The notes under the pieces: generated by a model | What the model was told of the DNA's origin: nothing | The model's input: only the letters and a program-made list of their open reading frames with translations | Database searches by the model: none | In this document: piece after piece, positions 41,329 through 50,128 of the stretch | How the letters are laid out: every line of letters begins with the position of its first letter | How positions within the stretch are numbered: position 1 is the stretch's first letter | DNA from: Frateuria_A sp035944355 | GTDB lineage: Bacteria > Pseudomonadota > Gammaproteobacteria > Xanthomonadales > Rhodanobacteraceae | Direction of reading: 5' to 3' | Assembly: GCF_035944355.1 (NCBI RefSeq) | Contig: NZ_DASZBH010000006.1 | Coordinates: forward strand, 18,269 to 82,268 | Length of the DNA stretch: 64,000 nucleotides | Position numbers and translations under genes: made by a program

Positions 41329-43107
41329 CTACGTCTTGGCCGTGGAGCCCGCTGCAGGCAGCAGCTTCAACAGCAAAGCTTCACTGGCACGCGCACGCTC
41401 CTCGCTGGCTCGCGCCAGCGCACGCACTTCGTCCAGCATTAGCTCGCTGGCCTGCGCCCGCAGTGCGAACAGGGCCGCGCCGACCTCATGCGCCACGTGC
41501 GCGAACAACTCGCGCTCTTCACTGCTGTAGTGCTCGTCCGGGCGCGATGCGATGATCAGAAGGCCAAGTAACTGTCCACGTACCTGGAGTGGAAAGGCAT
41601 AGCCTTCGTTTCGCAGCGCGCCCATCCGATCGTGAAGGTCCACTTCCGGCTCGTGGGCGCGCAGGGCGACTACTGCCGGATCATCGTTGTCGACGCATGC
41701 CGGCAACACCTGCTGACCGCACTGGTGCGTCAGGCTGAAGCCTTGGGCACCACTCTCGAAAAGCGCCACCCAAGGAGCACCGATGAGGCGTCGCAGTTCG
41801 GTGACGGTCAACTCCTTCAATCGTTCCTGGGAACTCACAAACGCTGCCTCGCGGGCGAAGCGGCGTAGCGCGTTTTCCTGCAGATACTGGCGTCGGAAGA
41901 TCAGGCGTTCGACCAAACCGTCGATCCGCCGATGCACGGTGGTCAGCGAGGCGCCCAAGGCCAATGGCACCAGCAAGTCGAGCACGAGACTGGCGCGTTC
42001 GCCCACGGCGATACGCTCGACCAGGCTCTCGAACAGGGCGAACAAGCCGACGATCAGGCTGGTCGTCGCTGCGTATACCAGGGTACGGTTGAGCACCACG
42101 CTGAGATCGATCAGGCGGCTTCTCACCACGCCGTAAAGCAACCCGATGAAGGCCAGCGAAAACATGCTGCGAGGGACAATCAGCGATGCGGCGGAACCAA
42201 ATACGGGCGAGTTGACGAGAAAGATGGCGGCCACGAAGATCGCGCTCGAACTCGTCACCCATTTTAGCCGCAGCCGCTGTGCCGCGTTGGCGCGTGGCAA
42301 GACCACGCACAGCATGACCACCGGGATGACGTAGCTGAAGGTCAACAGGAAACCGTAGGCCGGGCGCATCAGCTCGGCCCAGCCGGTCGCGACCAGAGCC
42401 AATGGTCCAAACAGCGACTGTACGGCGCCCATCCCAAGCGCGAGGAAAAAAGCGATTCGCCAAGCCTTGACCGCGCGCGGCGTCAGCAGCGGCGCCGCCA
42501 TCGATACCGCCATAAGGTAAAAGCTGAGCCTGGCCAGCAGGAACATGACGTTGGAGACCAACAGCACGGCCAGGCCGCGCGCGCCATCGGAGGGCACGAA
42601 TTGCAGCGCAAGGCCGAGCAGGAACGCAATGGCCCAGAGCGCCAGTCCCATTGTGTCCCGTCCGGTTCCTTTCCAGAGGGCAAGGATGGCGATGACCCCC
42701 AGGCAAAAGGGATAGCTCAAAAAGCTGTACCAGCCCCAGTCGTACGATCCCATCACATCCATCGTCACGCTGTGTACCGTGACGATCGACGGGGTGTTGT
42801 CGCCGGCTGGATGCCGCACGACCAGGCGGTACGTCGCGTCGTCGGGAATATGGTTGAAATTGGCCGATTTGATCAACGCGATCCGCGTGTCCGGTGTTAC
42901 GGCGGGAAGGTCGATAAGGTCGCCGGGATTCAGATGGGCGGGGAGCTTCACGCCATCGACCGCATCCACCACCGCATCGTGCCCGGCAAAGATGGCGGAG
43001 AACGGGAGCTTGGAGCGCTGCTCGGGGTGAAATGCCAGCCAGCCTGAGTACCCCACGGCCACCAGTACAACCAACATGAGCAACCAGGTGTCTTGGCGAC
43101 GATGCAT
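41329..43107 (-). CDS. Multi-pass membrane sensor with GAF domain, no kinase domain
   Basis: A 592-residue protein. After an N-terminal helix and an extracytoplasmic PDZ-like segment (HLNPGDLIDLPAVTPDTRIALI), about seven to eight transmembrane helices run from about residue 120 to 375, an arrangement like the sensor half of ComP-type kinases. A cytoplasmic GAF-type domain follows (about 430-560; LKELTVTELRRLIGAPWVALFE, GYAFPLQVRGQLLGLLIIASRP), then a coiled helix to the end. No HisKA or HATPase motifs are present. A strong Shine-Dalgarno (GGGGGGAG) precedes the ATG. It may signal through a partner elsewhere or be a truncated kinase. Confidence 0.75.
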   Translation of the reverse strand: MHRRQDTWLLMLVVLVAVGYSGWLAFHPEQRSKLPFSAIFAGHDAVVDAVDGVKLPAHLNPGDLIDLPAVTPDTRIALIKSANFNHIPDDATYRLVVRHPAGDNTPSIVTVHSVTMDVMGSYDWGWYSFLSYPFCLGVIAILALWKGTGRDTMGLALWAIAFLLGLALQFVPSDGARGLAVLLVSNVMFLLARLSFYLMAVSMAAPLLTPRAVKAWRIAFFLALGMGAVQSLFGPLALVATGWAELMRPAYGFLLTFSYVIPVVMLCVVLPRANAAQRLRLKWVTSSSAIFVAAIFLVNSPVFGSAASLIVPRSMFSLAFIGLLYGVVRSRLIDLSVVLNRTLVYAATTSLIVGLFALFESLVERIAVGERASLVLDLLVPLALGASLTTVHRRIDGLVERLIFRRQYLQENALRRFAREAAFVSSQERLKELTVTELRRLIGAPWVALFESGAQGFSLTHQCGQQVLPACVDNDDPAVVALRAHEPEVDLHDRMGALRNEGYAFPLQVRGQLLGLLIIASRPDEHYSSEERELFAHVAHEVGAALFALRAQASELMLDEVRALARASEERARASEALLLKLLPAAGSTAKT

Positions 43108-43345
43108 TTGCTCCCCCCGAACATGCTGTCGTAAAAGGGCCTGCGATGCCTAATTTGCCGAAACTACATGGTCGCGCCGGGAGCTAGCAACGGACGCCGA
43201 GCGAACGTTCGCCTTACCCCTGATAACCCGAGCTAGTCGTAATTTCGTGCCGCCGACTTCCCCGCTTTGCTCCACCACCGCAGTTGAAACTAACGCCCAA
43301 GCTTGGGAGGCCTCGCTCTGGCTGATCTATGCGACGGCCGACCAC

Positions 43346-44839
43346 CTAGGGCAGGAATGCGGATAAGGGCGCGATGGCCGCATCTTCCACGCTCCAGAAG
43401 TTGAGATCTGCTGGCCCGAACTGCGGCAATGCTGTGCGCTTCAAGACGTCGCGCACCTCGTCCTTCAGACGCGCCACGCGCAGCGTGATGCGGCGCTGAG
43501 CCAGCCAGGCCGAGTAATCGGTCAGCTCCTCCAGAGACGTGCTGTCCAGGTCCGGCGACTCCTCCAGGCTGAGCACGACGACCCGCGTGTCGCCGCGCTG
43601 CGACACCCGTTCGCGGGCGAGTGCCAGCATGGACGCGGCGTTCGCAAAAAACAGCGGCTCCTCCGGACGCAGGATCAGCACGCCGGGCGGTACCACCGCC
43701 TGAGGGTGGCGTTCGACATCGACAAAATCGTGACTGTCGCCGAGACGTCCGAGCACGCTGACGCGCGGCGTGGTGAGCTGGCGCAGCAGCAGGATCAGGC
43801 TGAACGCGATGGCCACCAGCAGGCCATCGAGAATGCCGAGCGCGAGCACGGCCAGGATCGCCGCCAGCGCCACCAAGCGGTCACGCTTCCATCGCAGGTA
43901 CGGACGGAAGGCCGCCAGCCGCCAAGACTTGCTCACGGCGTGAATCACGATCGCTGCCAGAACCGGCTCGGGAATGCGCTCGATCCAGCGCAGCAACAGC
44001 GACACCATCAGTAGCACGCTGCCGGCGGCGGCCAGCCCGGCCACCCGAGAATGCGCCCTCGCCGCCTCGTTGGCGGAGGTCCCGGAATAGCCCGCGCCCA
44101 CTGCCATACCGTGGAACAGGCCCGACAGCACGTTCGCTAAGCCGATGACCCACAGGTCGCGGTTGGCGTCTACCGGGTCTCCGTGTTTGAGCGCAAAGGC
44201 GCGGATCGCGCCGTACGACTCGGCGTAGAGCACAAGCAGCAGTGCGAGGGCGAGTTCGATACTGTGCACCCATTGACCGCTCGAAGGCCACACCGGCGGT
44301 GCCCAGTGAGGGACCATGTCGATGGCCCCGGTCAGCGCCACGCCGCGCTGCGCCAGCCAGCCCGAGCATGCCACCCCGAGTACAATCACCAGCAAGGTGC
44401 CGGGCAAGCGCCGCAACCTTTCGCAGATAAACAGCAGCAGCAGCGCAAGAACGCCGGCGACCGCGGTCGTGAACTTTATCTGGCTGGCGGTTCTCACCAT
44501 GGTCGCGACCAGCAGCGGCACAAAGTCGCCCCGCAGCGCGGATAGCCCGAGGAGATTGGGCAACTGCTTCAGCGCGATCACGCAGGCCAGACCGAAGGTA
44601 AAGCCGCGCAGCACCGGTCGGGCGATCAGCTGCGACACTCCGCCCAAGCGCAACACGCCAGCCAACATGAAGCAGCCACCGGTGAGCAGCACCAGCATGC
44701 CCGCCACCGCCGCTCGCGTCGCTCCCGCCGGCCCTGCCAAGGCCAGCGTCCCGGCTGCCAGTACCGCGGCGGACGACGAAGAGGGTCGGCAGGGATCCAC
44801 CCAAAAACCGGCAATTCGCCGCCTAAGTTCGCGCGGCAC
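43346..44839 (-). CDS. SulP-family anion transporter with STAS domain, 5'-truncated
   Basis: A 497-residue remainder of a SulP transporter (sulfate, bicarbonate or other anions). Helices from TM3 on are present: GMLVLLTGGCFMLAGVLRLG, ISRPVLRGF-like SQLIARPVLRGFTFG, GYSGTSANEAARAHSRVAGL. A C-terminal STAS domain has PDLDSTSLEEL. The first roughly 70 residues, normally covering TM1-2 and the ...VGP motif, are missing; homology starts around residue 18 (CRPSSSSAAVLAAG). A TAG immediately precedes the GTG at 44839. The transposase gene ends 22 bp away, so insertion of the transposon probably removed the 5' end. Function is doubtful. Confidence 0.75.
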   Translation of the reverse strand: MPRELRRRIAGFWVDPCRPSSSSAAVLAAGTLALAGPAGATRAAVAGMLVLLTGGCFMLAGVLRLGGVSQLIARPVLRGFTFGLACVIALKQLPNLLGLSALRGDFVPLLVATMVRTASQIKFTTAVAGVLALLLLFICERLRRLPGTLLVIVLGVACSGWLAQRGVALTGAIDMVPHWAPPVWPSSGQWVHSIELALALLLVLYAESYGAIRAFALKHGDPVDANRDLWVIGLANVLSGLFHGMAVGAGYSGTSANEAARAHSRVAGLAAAGSVLLMVSLLLRWIERIPEPVLAAIVIHAVSKSWRLAAFRPYLRWKRDRLVALAAILAVLALGILDGLLVAIAFSLILLLRQLTTPRVSVLGRLGDSHDFVDVERHPQAVVPPGVLILRPEEPLFFANAASMLALARERVSQRGDTRVVVLSLEESPDLDSTSLEELTDYSAWLAQRRITLRVARLKDEVRDVLKRTALPQFGPADLNFWSVEDAAIAPLSAFLP

Positions 44840-44861
44840 CTAGGATTGGTGTGGGTTACAT

Positions 44862-47800
44862 CTAGTTCGCCACCGTCTCACGATCGGCGGCTGCGGCCTC
44901 CTCGGCTGCACGAAGAATTCGACGGGCAAAGTCGATAGGCGTGACTTCCCTGCTCGTGTCCACCGTGTAGTCCCCGAAGCGGTTGATGTGCGCGGTTCGG
45001 TATGGCGATAGGCCGGCCAGTACTTCCGGGCTGATCTCGACACCCTCATCCCGGAGCTCGGCCAGAACCCGCGACATCTGCTCAACGTTATGTAGGATCA
45101 CCAGGTTGGCCACCAGGTGGTTGTAGCCGACGATCTTCTGCTGCTCGTGCAGCACGTTCTCGGCAATGATCCCCTGCCCGCCGAAAAACGCCCACTTGGT
45201 GAAGTTGTTGAACTCCTCACTTTTGTTGGTCGCCGCCTGGATGGTCTTGCGCACCTCGACATCGTCGATGTAGCGCAACAGAAACAGCGTGCGGATGACA
45301 CGACCCAGCTCCTTGAAGGCAAAATAGAGCTTGTTCTTGCGGCTGTAATTGCCCAACCGACGCAGAATCGTAGAGGCAGAAATCTTGCCGGTTTTGATCG
45401 ATACGGCCACGCGCAGCATGTCGTGCAGGTGGGTTTCGATCAGGTTCCAGTCGATGCTTCCGTCCCCGAAGAGTGCCTGGATATGCGGATAAGGCCCTTG
45501 CGGGTCCGGCTTGGATAGCGCAAGGTCTTTAATGTTGCGAATGCGAGGCATGAGTTCGATGCCCAGCAGGTGAGCCAAGCCAAATACGGGGAAATTCTGG
45601 GCTTGGGTATCGCCGTGCACCGTGTCAGGCCGGATCTCAGACCGATTCTCGATCAGGCCATCGAGGATGTAGATGGCCTCGTAGGCGCCGCAGGGAATGA
45701 AGCGGCTGAAAAGCGCGATGTACTTGTCCGACACGTGGTAGTAGCCGATCCCACCGTAGCCACCGTAGCGGATGTGGTATTCGGAGAGCAGGTTCTGCTC
45801 GTAGACGCTCCACTTCGTCCCGTCGGCCGAGGCAGATTTGCCGCTGCCCCAGTAGCCTGGGAGCTCGAACTTGTTATACAGGTTGATAGTGTCGACGGTG
45901 GCACGTTCGAGGGTGTCTTCCGTGACGTACTTGAGATTCAGCCAGGCGGTCTGCCGCCGACTGAAGCCGCGTACTGACCGCGCCGTCTGGGTGGGCCCCA
46001 GGTTGCACCCATAGCAGAACAGCGTCGTCACCACGCGGTGGTGCAAGTCACGTACGCGTGCCTCGGTGCCGGCGAGCGGCTTGAAATGTCGGGTCAGATC
46101 CGCCCAGCTGGTTGCATCGACCAGCACGTCAACAATGCTCGTCTCGGGCAGGCGCTCGGCGATGAGGCTGTCGACTAGGGCGATCGCTTTGGACAACTCC
46201 GTTCGCGGTAGCTTACGGAGGATTAACCTGCCATCGACGATATCGGCGTGTGCGTTCTCGGGGAATCGAGCGTCGACCTCACCGCACTTCATTCGCAGCT
46301 GCTCGCGCAGCGTCTGGACAAAGGTGGCGGGCTCGGTCGCGATCCCGGACACCTCGCCATAACTGACCAGCTCCTCCTGAAAGGTGCTCTCGTCGACCAG
46401 CTCTTCGCGATAGTCGTCGTAGCGCTCGCCACCGGAAATAAACAGGTCACCTGACTTCAGCTCGTCCTTGATCTGGAAGAGCACCGACAACTCGAAGTAC
46501 CGCCGTTGCATCCAACCTTGCCGATCCACACCCCAGTCCTTCGGGAACACATGCCGGCGCCAGTTGGCCGTCATCCAGCCAAAGTCCTGGTCCAAGCTCA
46601 GTCCGAGCGGTGCCACCTCCACCACGTCTCTTCGTTGGGATCGTAGCGTCGCCAGCGCCTTGATCAGGCGCTCCATGGCAGGATCTTGGGACGAGGTGCG
46701 CAGGTCCATCACGTCCAGGCAGTTGAGCAGCAAAGCGCGCTGTTGAGCGTATGGTTTGGCCAGGAACGGCAGGAAGTTCTTGCCGGCGTAGGCCATGTGC
46801 TCATCGCATTCGGCAAGTATTCGGGTCAAGTCCGGCCCAATCGCGTCTCCGATGGCGGAAATGCGCTGACTATCGGTTCCGTCGACCTGATAGGCCTGAA
46901 GGATCTCTTTCAGTTGCGCCACCAGATGATCGGTCCGCTTCAAATGCTCGACCTGGTAAGCCATGAGGTTCTTCTGGGCCGTATTCTCCAGGTTCTGCAT
47001 CAATCGGATGAAAAGGTCCGCTGCATCATCCAGCGCCTTGCCGTGGCGGGAGCGAATGAACACGGCCGCCAGTGCATAGCGCTTGGCGGGCTTGAGCTCG
47101 GCCAACTCGCCGGCATCGAGCGCTCGCGCCATGGCGCGGAAGTATTTCAGCTTGGGTACCGGGACATCGAGCGCAGGGACCATCGCCGCCAGCTTCTGCA
47201 GCCGGTCGATGTGCTGCAGATAAAAGCGCACCTCCTTGTTGCCAGGACGCTTGGGTTCGCGCTTCAGGGCCTGCCAGCCGCTATGGGTGTCCCCTGGCGT
47301 GACGGCTAACAACTCGTCGATCTTCTTGCGCGCCGCCGGCCCCAACAGAGCACTGATGCGTTCGAAATGGCCTTCGTGAACGCTTTCACGGGTGGCGATG
47401 GCAATGTCGTCGAGCGTGCGGAAGGCGGGCAATTCGTACCGGTGGTGATATAGCTCCTCGACCATTACGTTAATGATGTCCGGCAGCATGTGCTTGGTCT
47501 GGGCAGCTTGCTCGGCCACCGTCCGCAGCCACTGCCGTCTAGGCTCTCCCAGCGGGCGCACGTTCAAGTAGTGCCGGATCCGGGCCACGTGCTCGCGCTT
47601 CATGCGTGAGGCGTCGTAGGCCGCCAGATCGCTGACGGTGAAGGCTCGACGGTAACTCAGCGCTTCCGCCACGTGGCGCACAATGCGCTCGGGAATGTCG
47701 CGCAGCGCACCGAAGCCGCCGCGATGCGGAAGGGTTTTCAAGTGAAGCATCACCGCCAAGCGGATGGCCGGCTGCTTGCTCAACGCCTGCACGAACGCCA

Positions 47801-47894
47801 TGTCGTCCGCGGAGGGCGTGAAGTGCAGATCCAGCTCGCGGGCTGTGGGGTCTTGCTTCAGTCGCGGATAGGCAGTCTCGTGAGGTGCGGTCAT
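44862..47894 (-). CDS. tnpA: Tn3-family transposase TnpA
   Basis: A 1010-residue DDE transposase of the Tn3 family. The N-terminal DUF4158 DNA-binding region includes RELDLHFTPSADD. The catalytic C-terminal domain includes ADGTKWSVYEQNLLSEYHIRYGG, TVHGDTQAQNFPVFGLAHLLGIELMPRIRN and the acidic FGGQGIIAENVLHEQQKIVGYNHLVANLVI block. I chose ATG 47894, with GGAG 10 bp upstream, over an upstream frame extension. It lies 31 bp after the recombinase gene, the same order as tnpI-tnpA of Tn4430-type elements. The gene appears intact. Confidence 0.93.
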   Translation of the reverse strand: MTAPHETAYPRLKQDPTARELDLHFTPSADDMAFVQALSKQPAIRLAVMLHLKTLPHRGGFGALRDIPERIVRHVAEALSYRRAFTVSDLAAYDASRMKREHVARIRHYLNVRPLGEPRRQWLRTVAEQAAQTKHMLPDIINVMVEELYHHRYELPAFRTLDDIAIATRESVHEGHFERISALLGPAARKKIDELLAVTPGDTHSGWQALKREPKRPGNKEVRFYLQHIDRLQKLAAMVPALDVPVPKLKYFRAMARALDAGELAELKPAKRYALAAVFIRSRHGKALDDAADLFIRLMQNLENTAQKNLMAYQVEHLKRTDHLVAQLKEILQAYQVDGTDSQRISAIGDAIGPDLTRILAECDEHMAYAGKNFLPFLAKPYAQQRALLLNCLDVMDLRTSSQDPAMERLIKALATLRSQRRDVVEVAPLGLSLDQDFGWMTANWRRHVFPKDWGVDRQGWMQRRYFELSVLFQIKDELKSGDLFISGGERYDDYREELVDESTFQEELVSYGEVSGIATEPATFVQTLREQLRMKCGEVDARFPENAHADIVDGRLILRKLPRTELSKAIALVDSLIAERLPETSIVDVLVDATSWADLTRHFKPLAGTEARVRDLHHRVVTTLFCYGCNLGPTQTARSVRGFSRRQTAWLNLKYVTEDTLERATVDTINLYNKFELPGYWGSGKSASADGTKWSVYEQNLLSEYHIRYGGYGGIGYYHVSDKYIALFSRFIPCGAYEAIYILDGLIENRSEIRPDTVHGDTQAQNFPVFGLAHLLGIELMPRIRNIKDLALSKPDPQGPYPHIQALFGDGSIDWNLIETHLHDMLRVAVSIKTGKISASTILRRLGNYSRKNKLYFAFKELGRVIRTLFLLRYIDDVEVRKTIQAATNKSEEFNNFTKWAFFGGQGIIAENVLHEQQKIVGYNHLVANLVILHNVEQMSRVLAELRDEGVEISPEVLAGLSPYRTAHINRFGDYTVDTSREVTPIDFARRILRAAEEAAAADRETVAN

Positions 47895-47925
47895 GCGTCG
47901 TGCATCTCCAGTATCGAACGAGAGG

Positions 47926-49218
47926 TCAATTCCAGTGGCGCTCTCCCGCTTCATCGTGAAGCGAGGCGTCCACCTGCAGGTCGTGGTTATCGGCGATCCG
48001 GTACAGGTCTTCGATCAGCGCCGATGCCACTTCGTCCAGATCGAGGTCATCGGATACATCGACCTTGAGCCGGTACCGGGTGCACTCGGGATTGACCGCA
48101 ACGCCCTGGTGTGGCGACAGACAAAGAGTCTCGATTGTCTGCCGTGCCTTGGCGACGCTGCGGCCCTTACGGCGGGGTGTCAGGCGCAGCGCCAGCATCA
48201 AGGTGACGGTGACCGACGATGAGCGGGAGGGTGGCGGCAAGGACGCCGGCGGAGAGCCCGTTACCGGAGCTGGCATGCTCGCGAGTGCCGTTTCGATGCG
48301 TTGCTGGCCAAACGCGTCCGGTGCATCGATGTATCGCATTGCCGAGTGCATGTCTTTCCAGCCCACATATTCCATGAGGGCGCGCACGTCCCAACCATTG
48401 GCGCTGGCCCAACCGGCAAACCCACGACGTAGCGAGTGGCCGCTGTAGGTCTCCGGCGACGCCATGCCCGCGCGCGTAAAAAGTCGCCGCAGCAGGGGCA
48501 CGACGCTGTTGGAGTGCAGTGCCCCTTCCCTGATCCCTCCCGTATGGGTGATGCCGCGAAAAAGCGAGCCCTCGGTGAGCCCGGCTGCGCTAATCCAGTC
48601 GAGCGTGGACGCCACCGGGCACCACCGGCTAAGCGCGGGCACCCGATAGGTGGTACCGACGAGTTGCCGGTCTGTTTTGCTGCGGCCCAAGAAGCAGGTC
48701 ATGCCCTGTCCCGGCACCGCGGTCACATCTGCGGTCTGCAGGCCGACCAGCTCGTCCACGCGGAAGCCTCGCCAGAACCCCAACAGAAGCATGGCGCGGT
48801 CGCGACGGCAGCGCAGTCCCGCGGCGCGGTCATGTCGCTGATCCGCTGCGATGACAGCACCATCAAGCCAATCGGAAACCCGGGCCACGGCCGTCAGCTG
48901 CAGGGGAGCGGCACGCTTCTCGCGTGCCGGGTGGAGTGCCTGGATGCCCTTGAGGGTCTGTTTGACCCGCGCCGCCGTGGTGGGGTCGGCGAAGCCGTGG
49001 GCTTGGTGCCACTGCGACAGCGCTGCCAGCCGTTGCCGAAGCGTGTTGATCGAAAGCGTGGTGGCATGGGCCACCAGGTACTGCGCCACCATGTCTGCCG
49101 TCGCTGGCAGCAAACCTCCCCAGCTCACCTCGAAATGACGAATCGCGGAGGCATAGCTGCGCCGCGTGTTTTCGCGCTGCGCCGCGTTCAGATAGATTTC
49201 GAGCGTGTGTGGGGACAT
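47926..49218 (-). CDS. Transposon-encoded tyrosine recombinase (TnpI/TnpS-like)
   Basis: A 430-residue phage-type integrase. The N-terminal SAM-like domain (TRRSYASAIRHFEVSW, LRQRLAALSQWHQAHG) precedes the catalytic domain with Arg153 (GFRVDEL), Lys181, H261xxR264 (GHSLRRGFAGW) and nucleophile Tyr296 (MRYIDAP). Beyond residue 310 is an extension of about 120 residues with a Ser/Pro linker and a small domain (KVDVSDDLDLDEVASALIEDLYRIADNH) not found in ordinary integrases. In Tn4430- and Tn4651-type Tn3 elements such enzymes resolve cointegrates, the probable role here. A resolution site upstream was not identified. Confidence 0.88.
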   Translation of the reverse strand: MSPHTLEIYLNAAQRENTRRSYASAIRHFEVSWGGLLPATADMVAQYLVAHATTLSINTLRQRLAALSQWHQAHGFADPTTAARVKQTLKGIQALHPAREKRAAPLQLTAVARVSDWLDGAVIAADQRHDRAAGLRCRRDRAMLLLGFWRGFRVDELVGLQTADVTAVPGQGMTCFLGRSKTDRQLVGTTYRVPALSRWCPVASTLDWISAAGLTEGSLFRGITHTGGIREGALHSNSVVPLLRRLFTRAGMASPETYSGHSLRRGFAGWASANGWDVRALMEYVGWKDMHSAMRYIDAPDAFGQQRIETALASMPAPVTGSPPASLPPPSRSSSVTVTLMLALRLTPRRKGRSVAKARQTIETLCLSPHQGVAVNPECTRYRLKVDVSDDLDLDEVASALIEDLYRIADNHDLQVDASLHDEAGERHWN

Positions 49219-49289
49219 GTCACGATTAGAATACAGAAGCTCAGGTCGCGGTTGGGGACAATCCACTGCCGACCATGCTCTCGCTTGCA

Positions 49290-50102
49290 TTAAACCACAT
49301 ATACTCCGCGTGTATTAAGCTGCGGATTGCGCCAAAAAGAATCATCCTTGAAACGTACAGCCAGATCAGGAGGTAATAGCGTTTTGCGTTCGAAAGGCTC
49401 CACCCTGGGACGTATACGATGTAAGCCAGGCGTTCCGGCTCTCCTGTCGAACTCGTCGTTATCTAAGACGACATTCTCGAAATCATGGCGGTAATAAGGC
49501 TCTCCGATAAAACCGTACACTGCATTTAGCGCCAGCCCAGGATCGTTTGCCAAAGTCTCATATTGCAGTAGCATGAGATTTGAATTGTTCTCACCAAAGT
49601 ACGCTTCCTTTAAAGCGTTGTATGCAAAGCCTACAAGGCCCTCGTTGCTAAGGATACCTTCTACTCTTGAATAGACGGTCCCGCCAGGATTGAAGTTGAA
49701 AATTGAAGAGGGTTGAAAAGCATTAGAGCGAATTACTCGCTCAATGCTGTCAAGTACCCAAGGAAGCTGGCGAACACACGCAATTATTTTACTATTTGGA
49801 AACAAAATCTTTAAAGCACCCAGCCGCGTACACCACCATCTGCTTGTATCAAAGATTACAGCGTCGCCGCCTTCGTCTCCATAATAGCTTGAAAATATTC
49901 CGCGCAGTATCCGTTGCCTTTTTATGTCGTCTATAAAAACGGAAAATTCGTTCTTTCCGCTCATTTCTCCAAGTAAGGTATTAAAAAGCCCGGCTACGGG
50001 TCCACTCATATTCGCAACAAAGCGCGGGTTTTGACGCAGCAACGCGGAAAATAGACTTGAGCCAGATCGTGGCAATCCAGAAATAAAATGAATGTGCTTC
50101 AA
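49290..50102 (-). CDS. PAPS-dependent sulfotransferase in export cluster
   Basis: About 270 residues of the sulfotransferase superfamily. The N-terminal phosphosulfate-binding loop is SGLPRSGSSLFSALL (residues 8-22). Other typical parts are VIFDTSRWWCTRLGALKILFP, IIACVRQLPWVLDSIERV with the 3'-phosphate-binding Arg/Ser region, and LLQYETLANDPGLALNAVYGFIG. The best start is TTG 50102, seven bases after GGAG. The gene is AT-rich compared with the core genome. It is the last gene of the operon with the double-glycine protein and its exporter. Sulfation of that protein is an inference by analogy with RaxST. Confidence 0.87.
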   Translation of the reverse strand: MKHIHFISGLPRSGSSLFSALLRQNPRFVANMSGPVAGLFNTLLGEMSGKNEFSVFIDDIKRQRILRGIFSSYYGDEGGDAVIFDTSRWWCTRLGALKILFPNSKIIACVRQLPWVLDSIERVIRSNAFQPSSIFNFNPGGTVYSRVEGILSNEGLVGFAYNALKEAYFGENNSNLMLLQYETLANDPGLALNAVYGFIGEPYYRHDFENVVLDNDEFDRRAGTPGLHRIRPRVEPFERKTLLPPDLAVRFKDDSFWRNPQLNTRGVYVV

Positions 50103-50128
50103 TGCAAATCTCCAAGCCGAGTTAAATA

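Larger units (their letters stand above)
44862..49218 (-). mobile_element. Tn3-family transposon core (recombinase plus transposase)
   Basis: The span covers the two transposition genes only. I could not identify the expected 38-bp GGGG...TAAG inverted repeats at either end by eye, so the true borders are unknown. The left border abuts the truncated SulP gene; the right border must lie near 49219-49300, just before the sulfotransferase gene. No passenger gene lies between them. Confidence 0.7.

Noticed and set aside
38676..44844. Direct repeat GGCACCTAGG at 38676 and 44835, with CCACCTAGG at 43342, as possible attachment sites
   Set aside because: The same 10-mer also occurs inverted inside the ABC exporter gene (53344-53353), and two copies simply cover stop codons, so it does not mark element ends convincingly.
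44824..44861. Tn3-type 38-bp inverted repeat next to the transposase stop
   Set aside because: The segment lacks the GGGG...TAAG form and I found no inverted partner near 49.2-49.3 kb.
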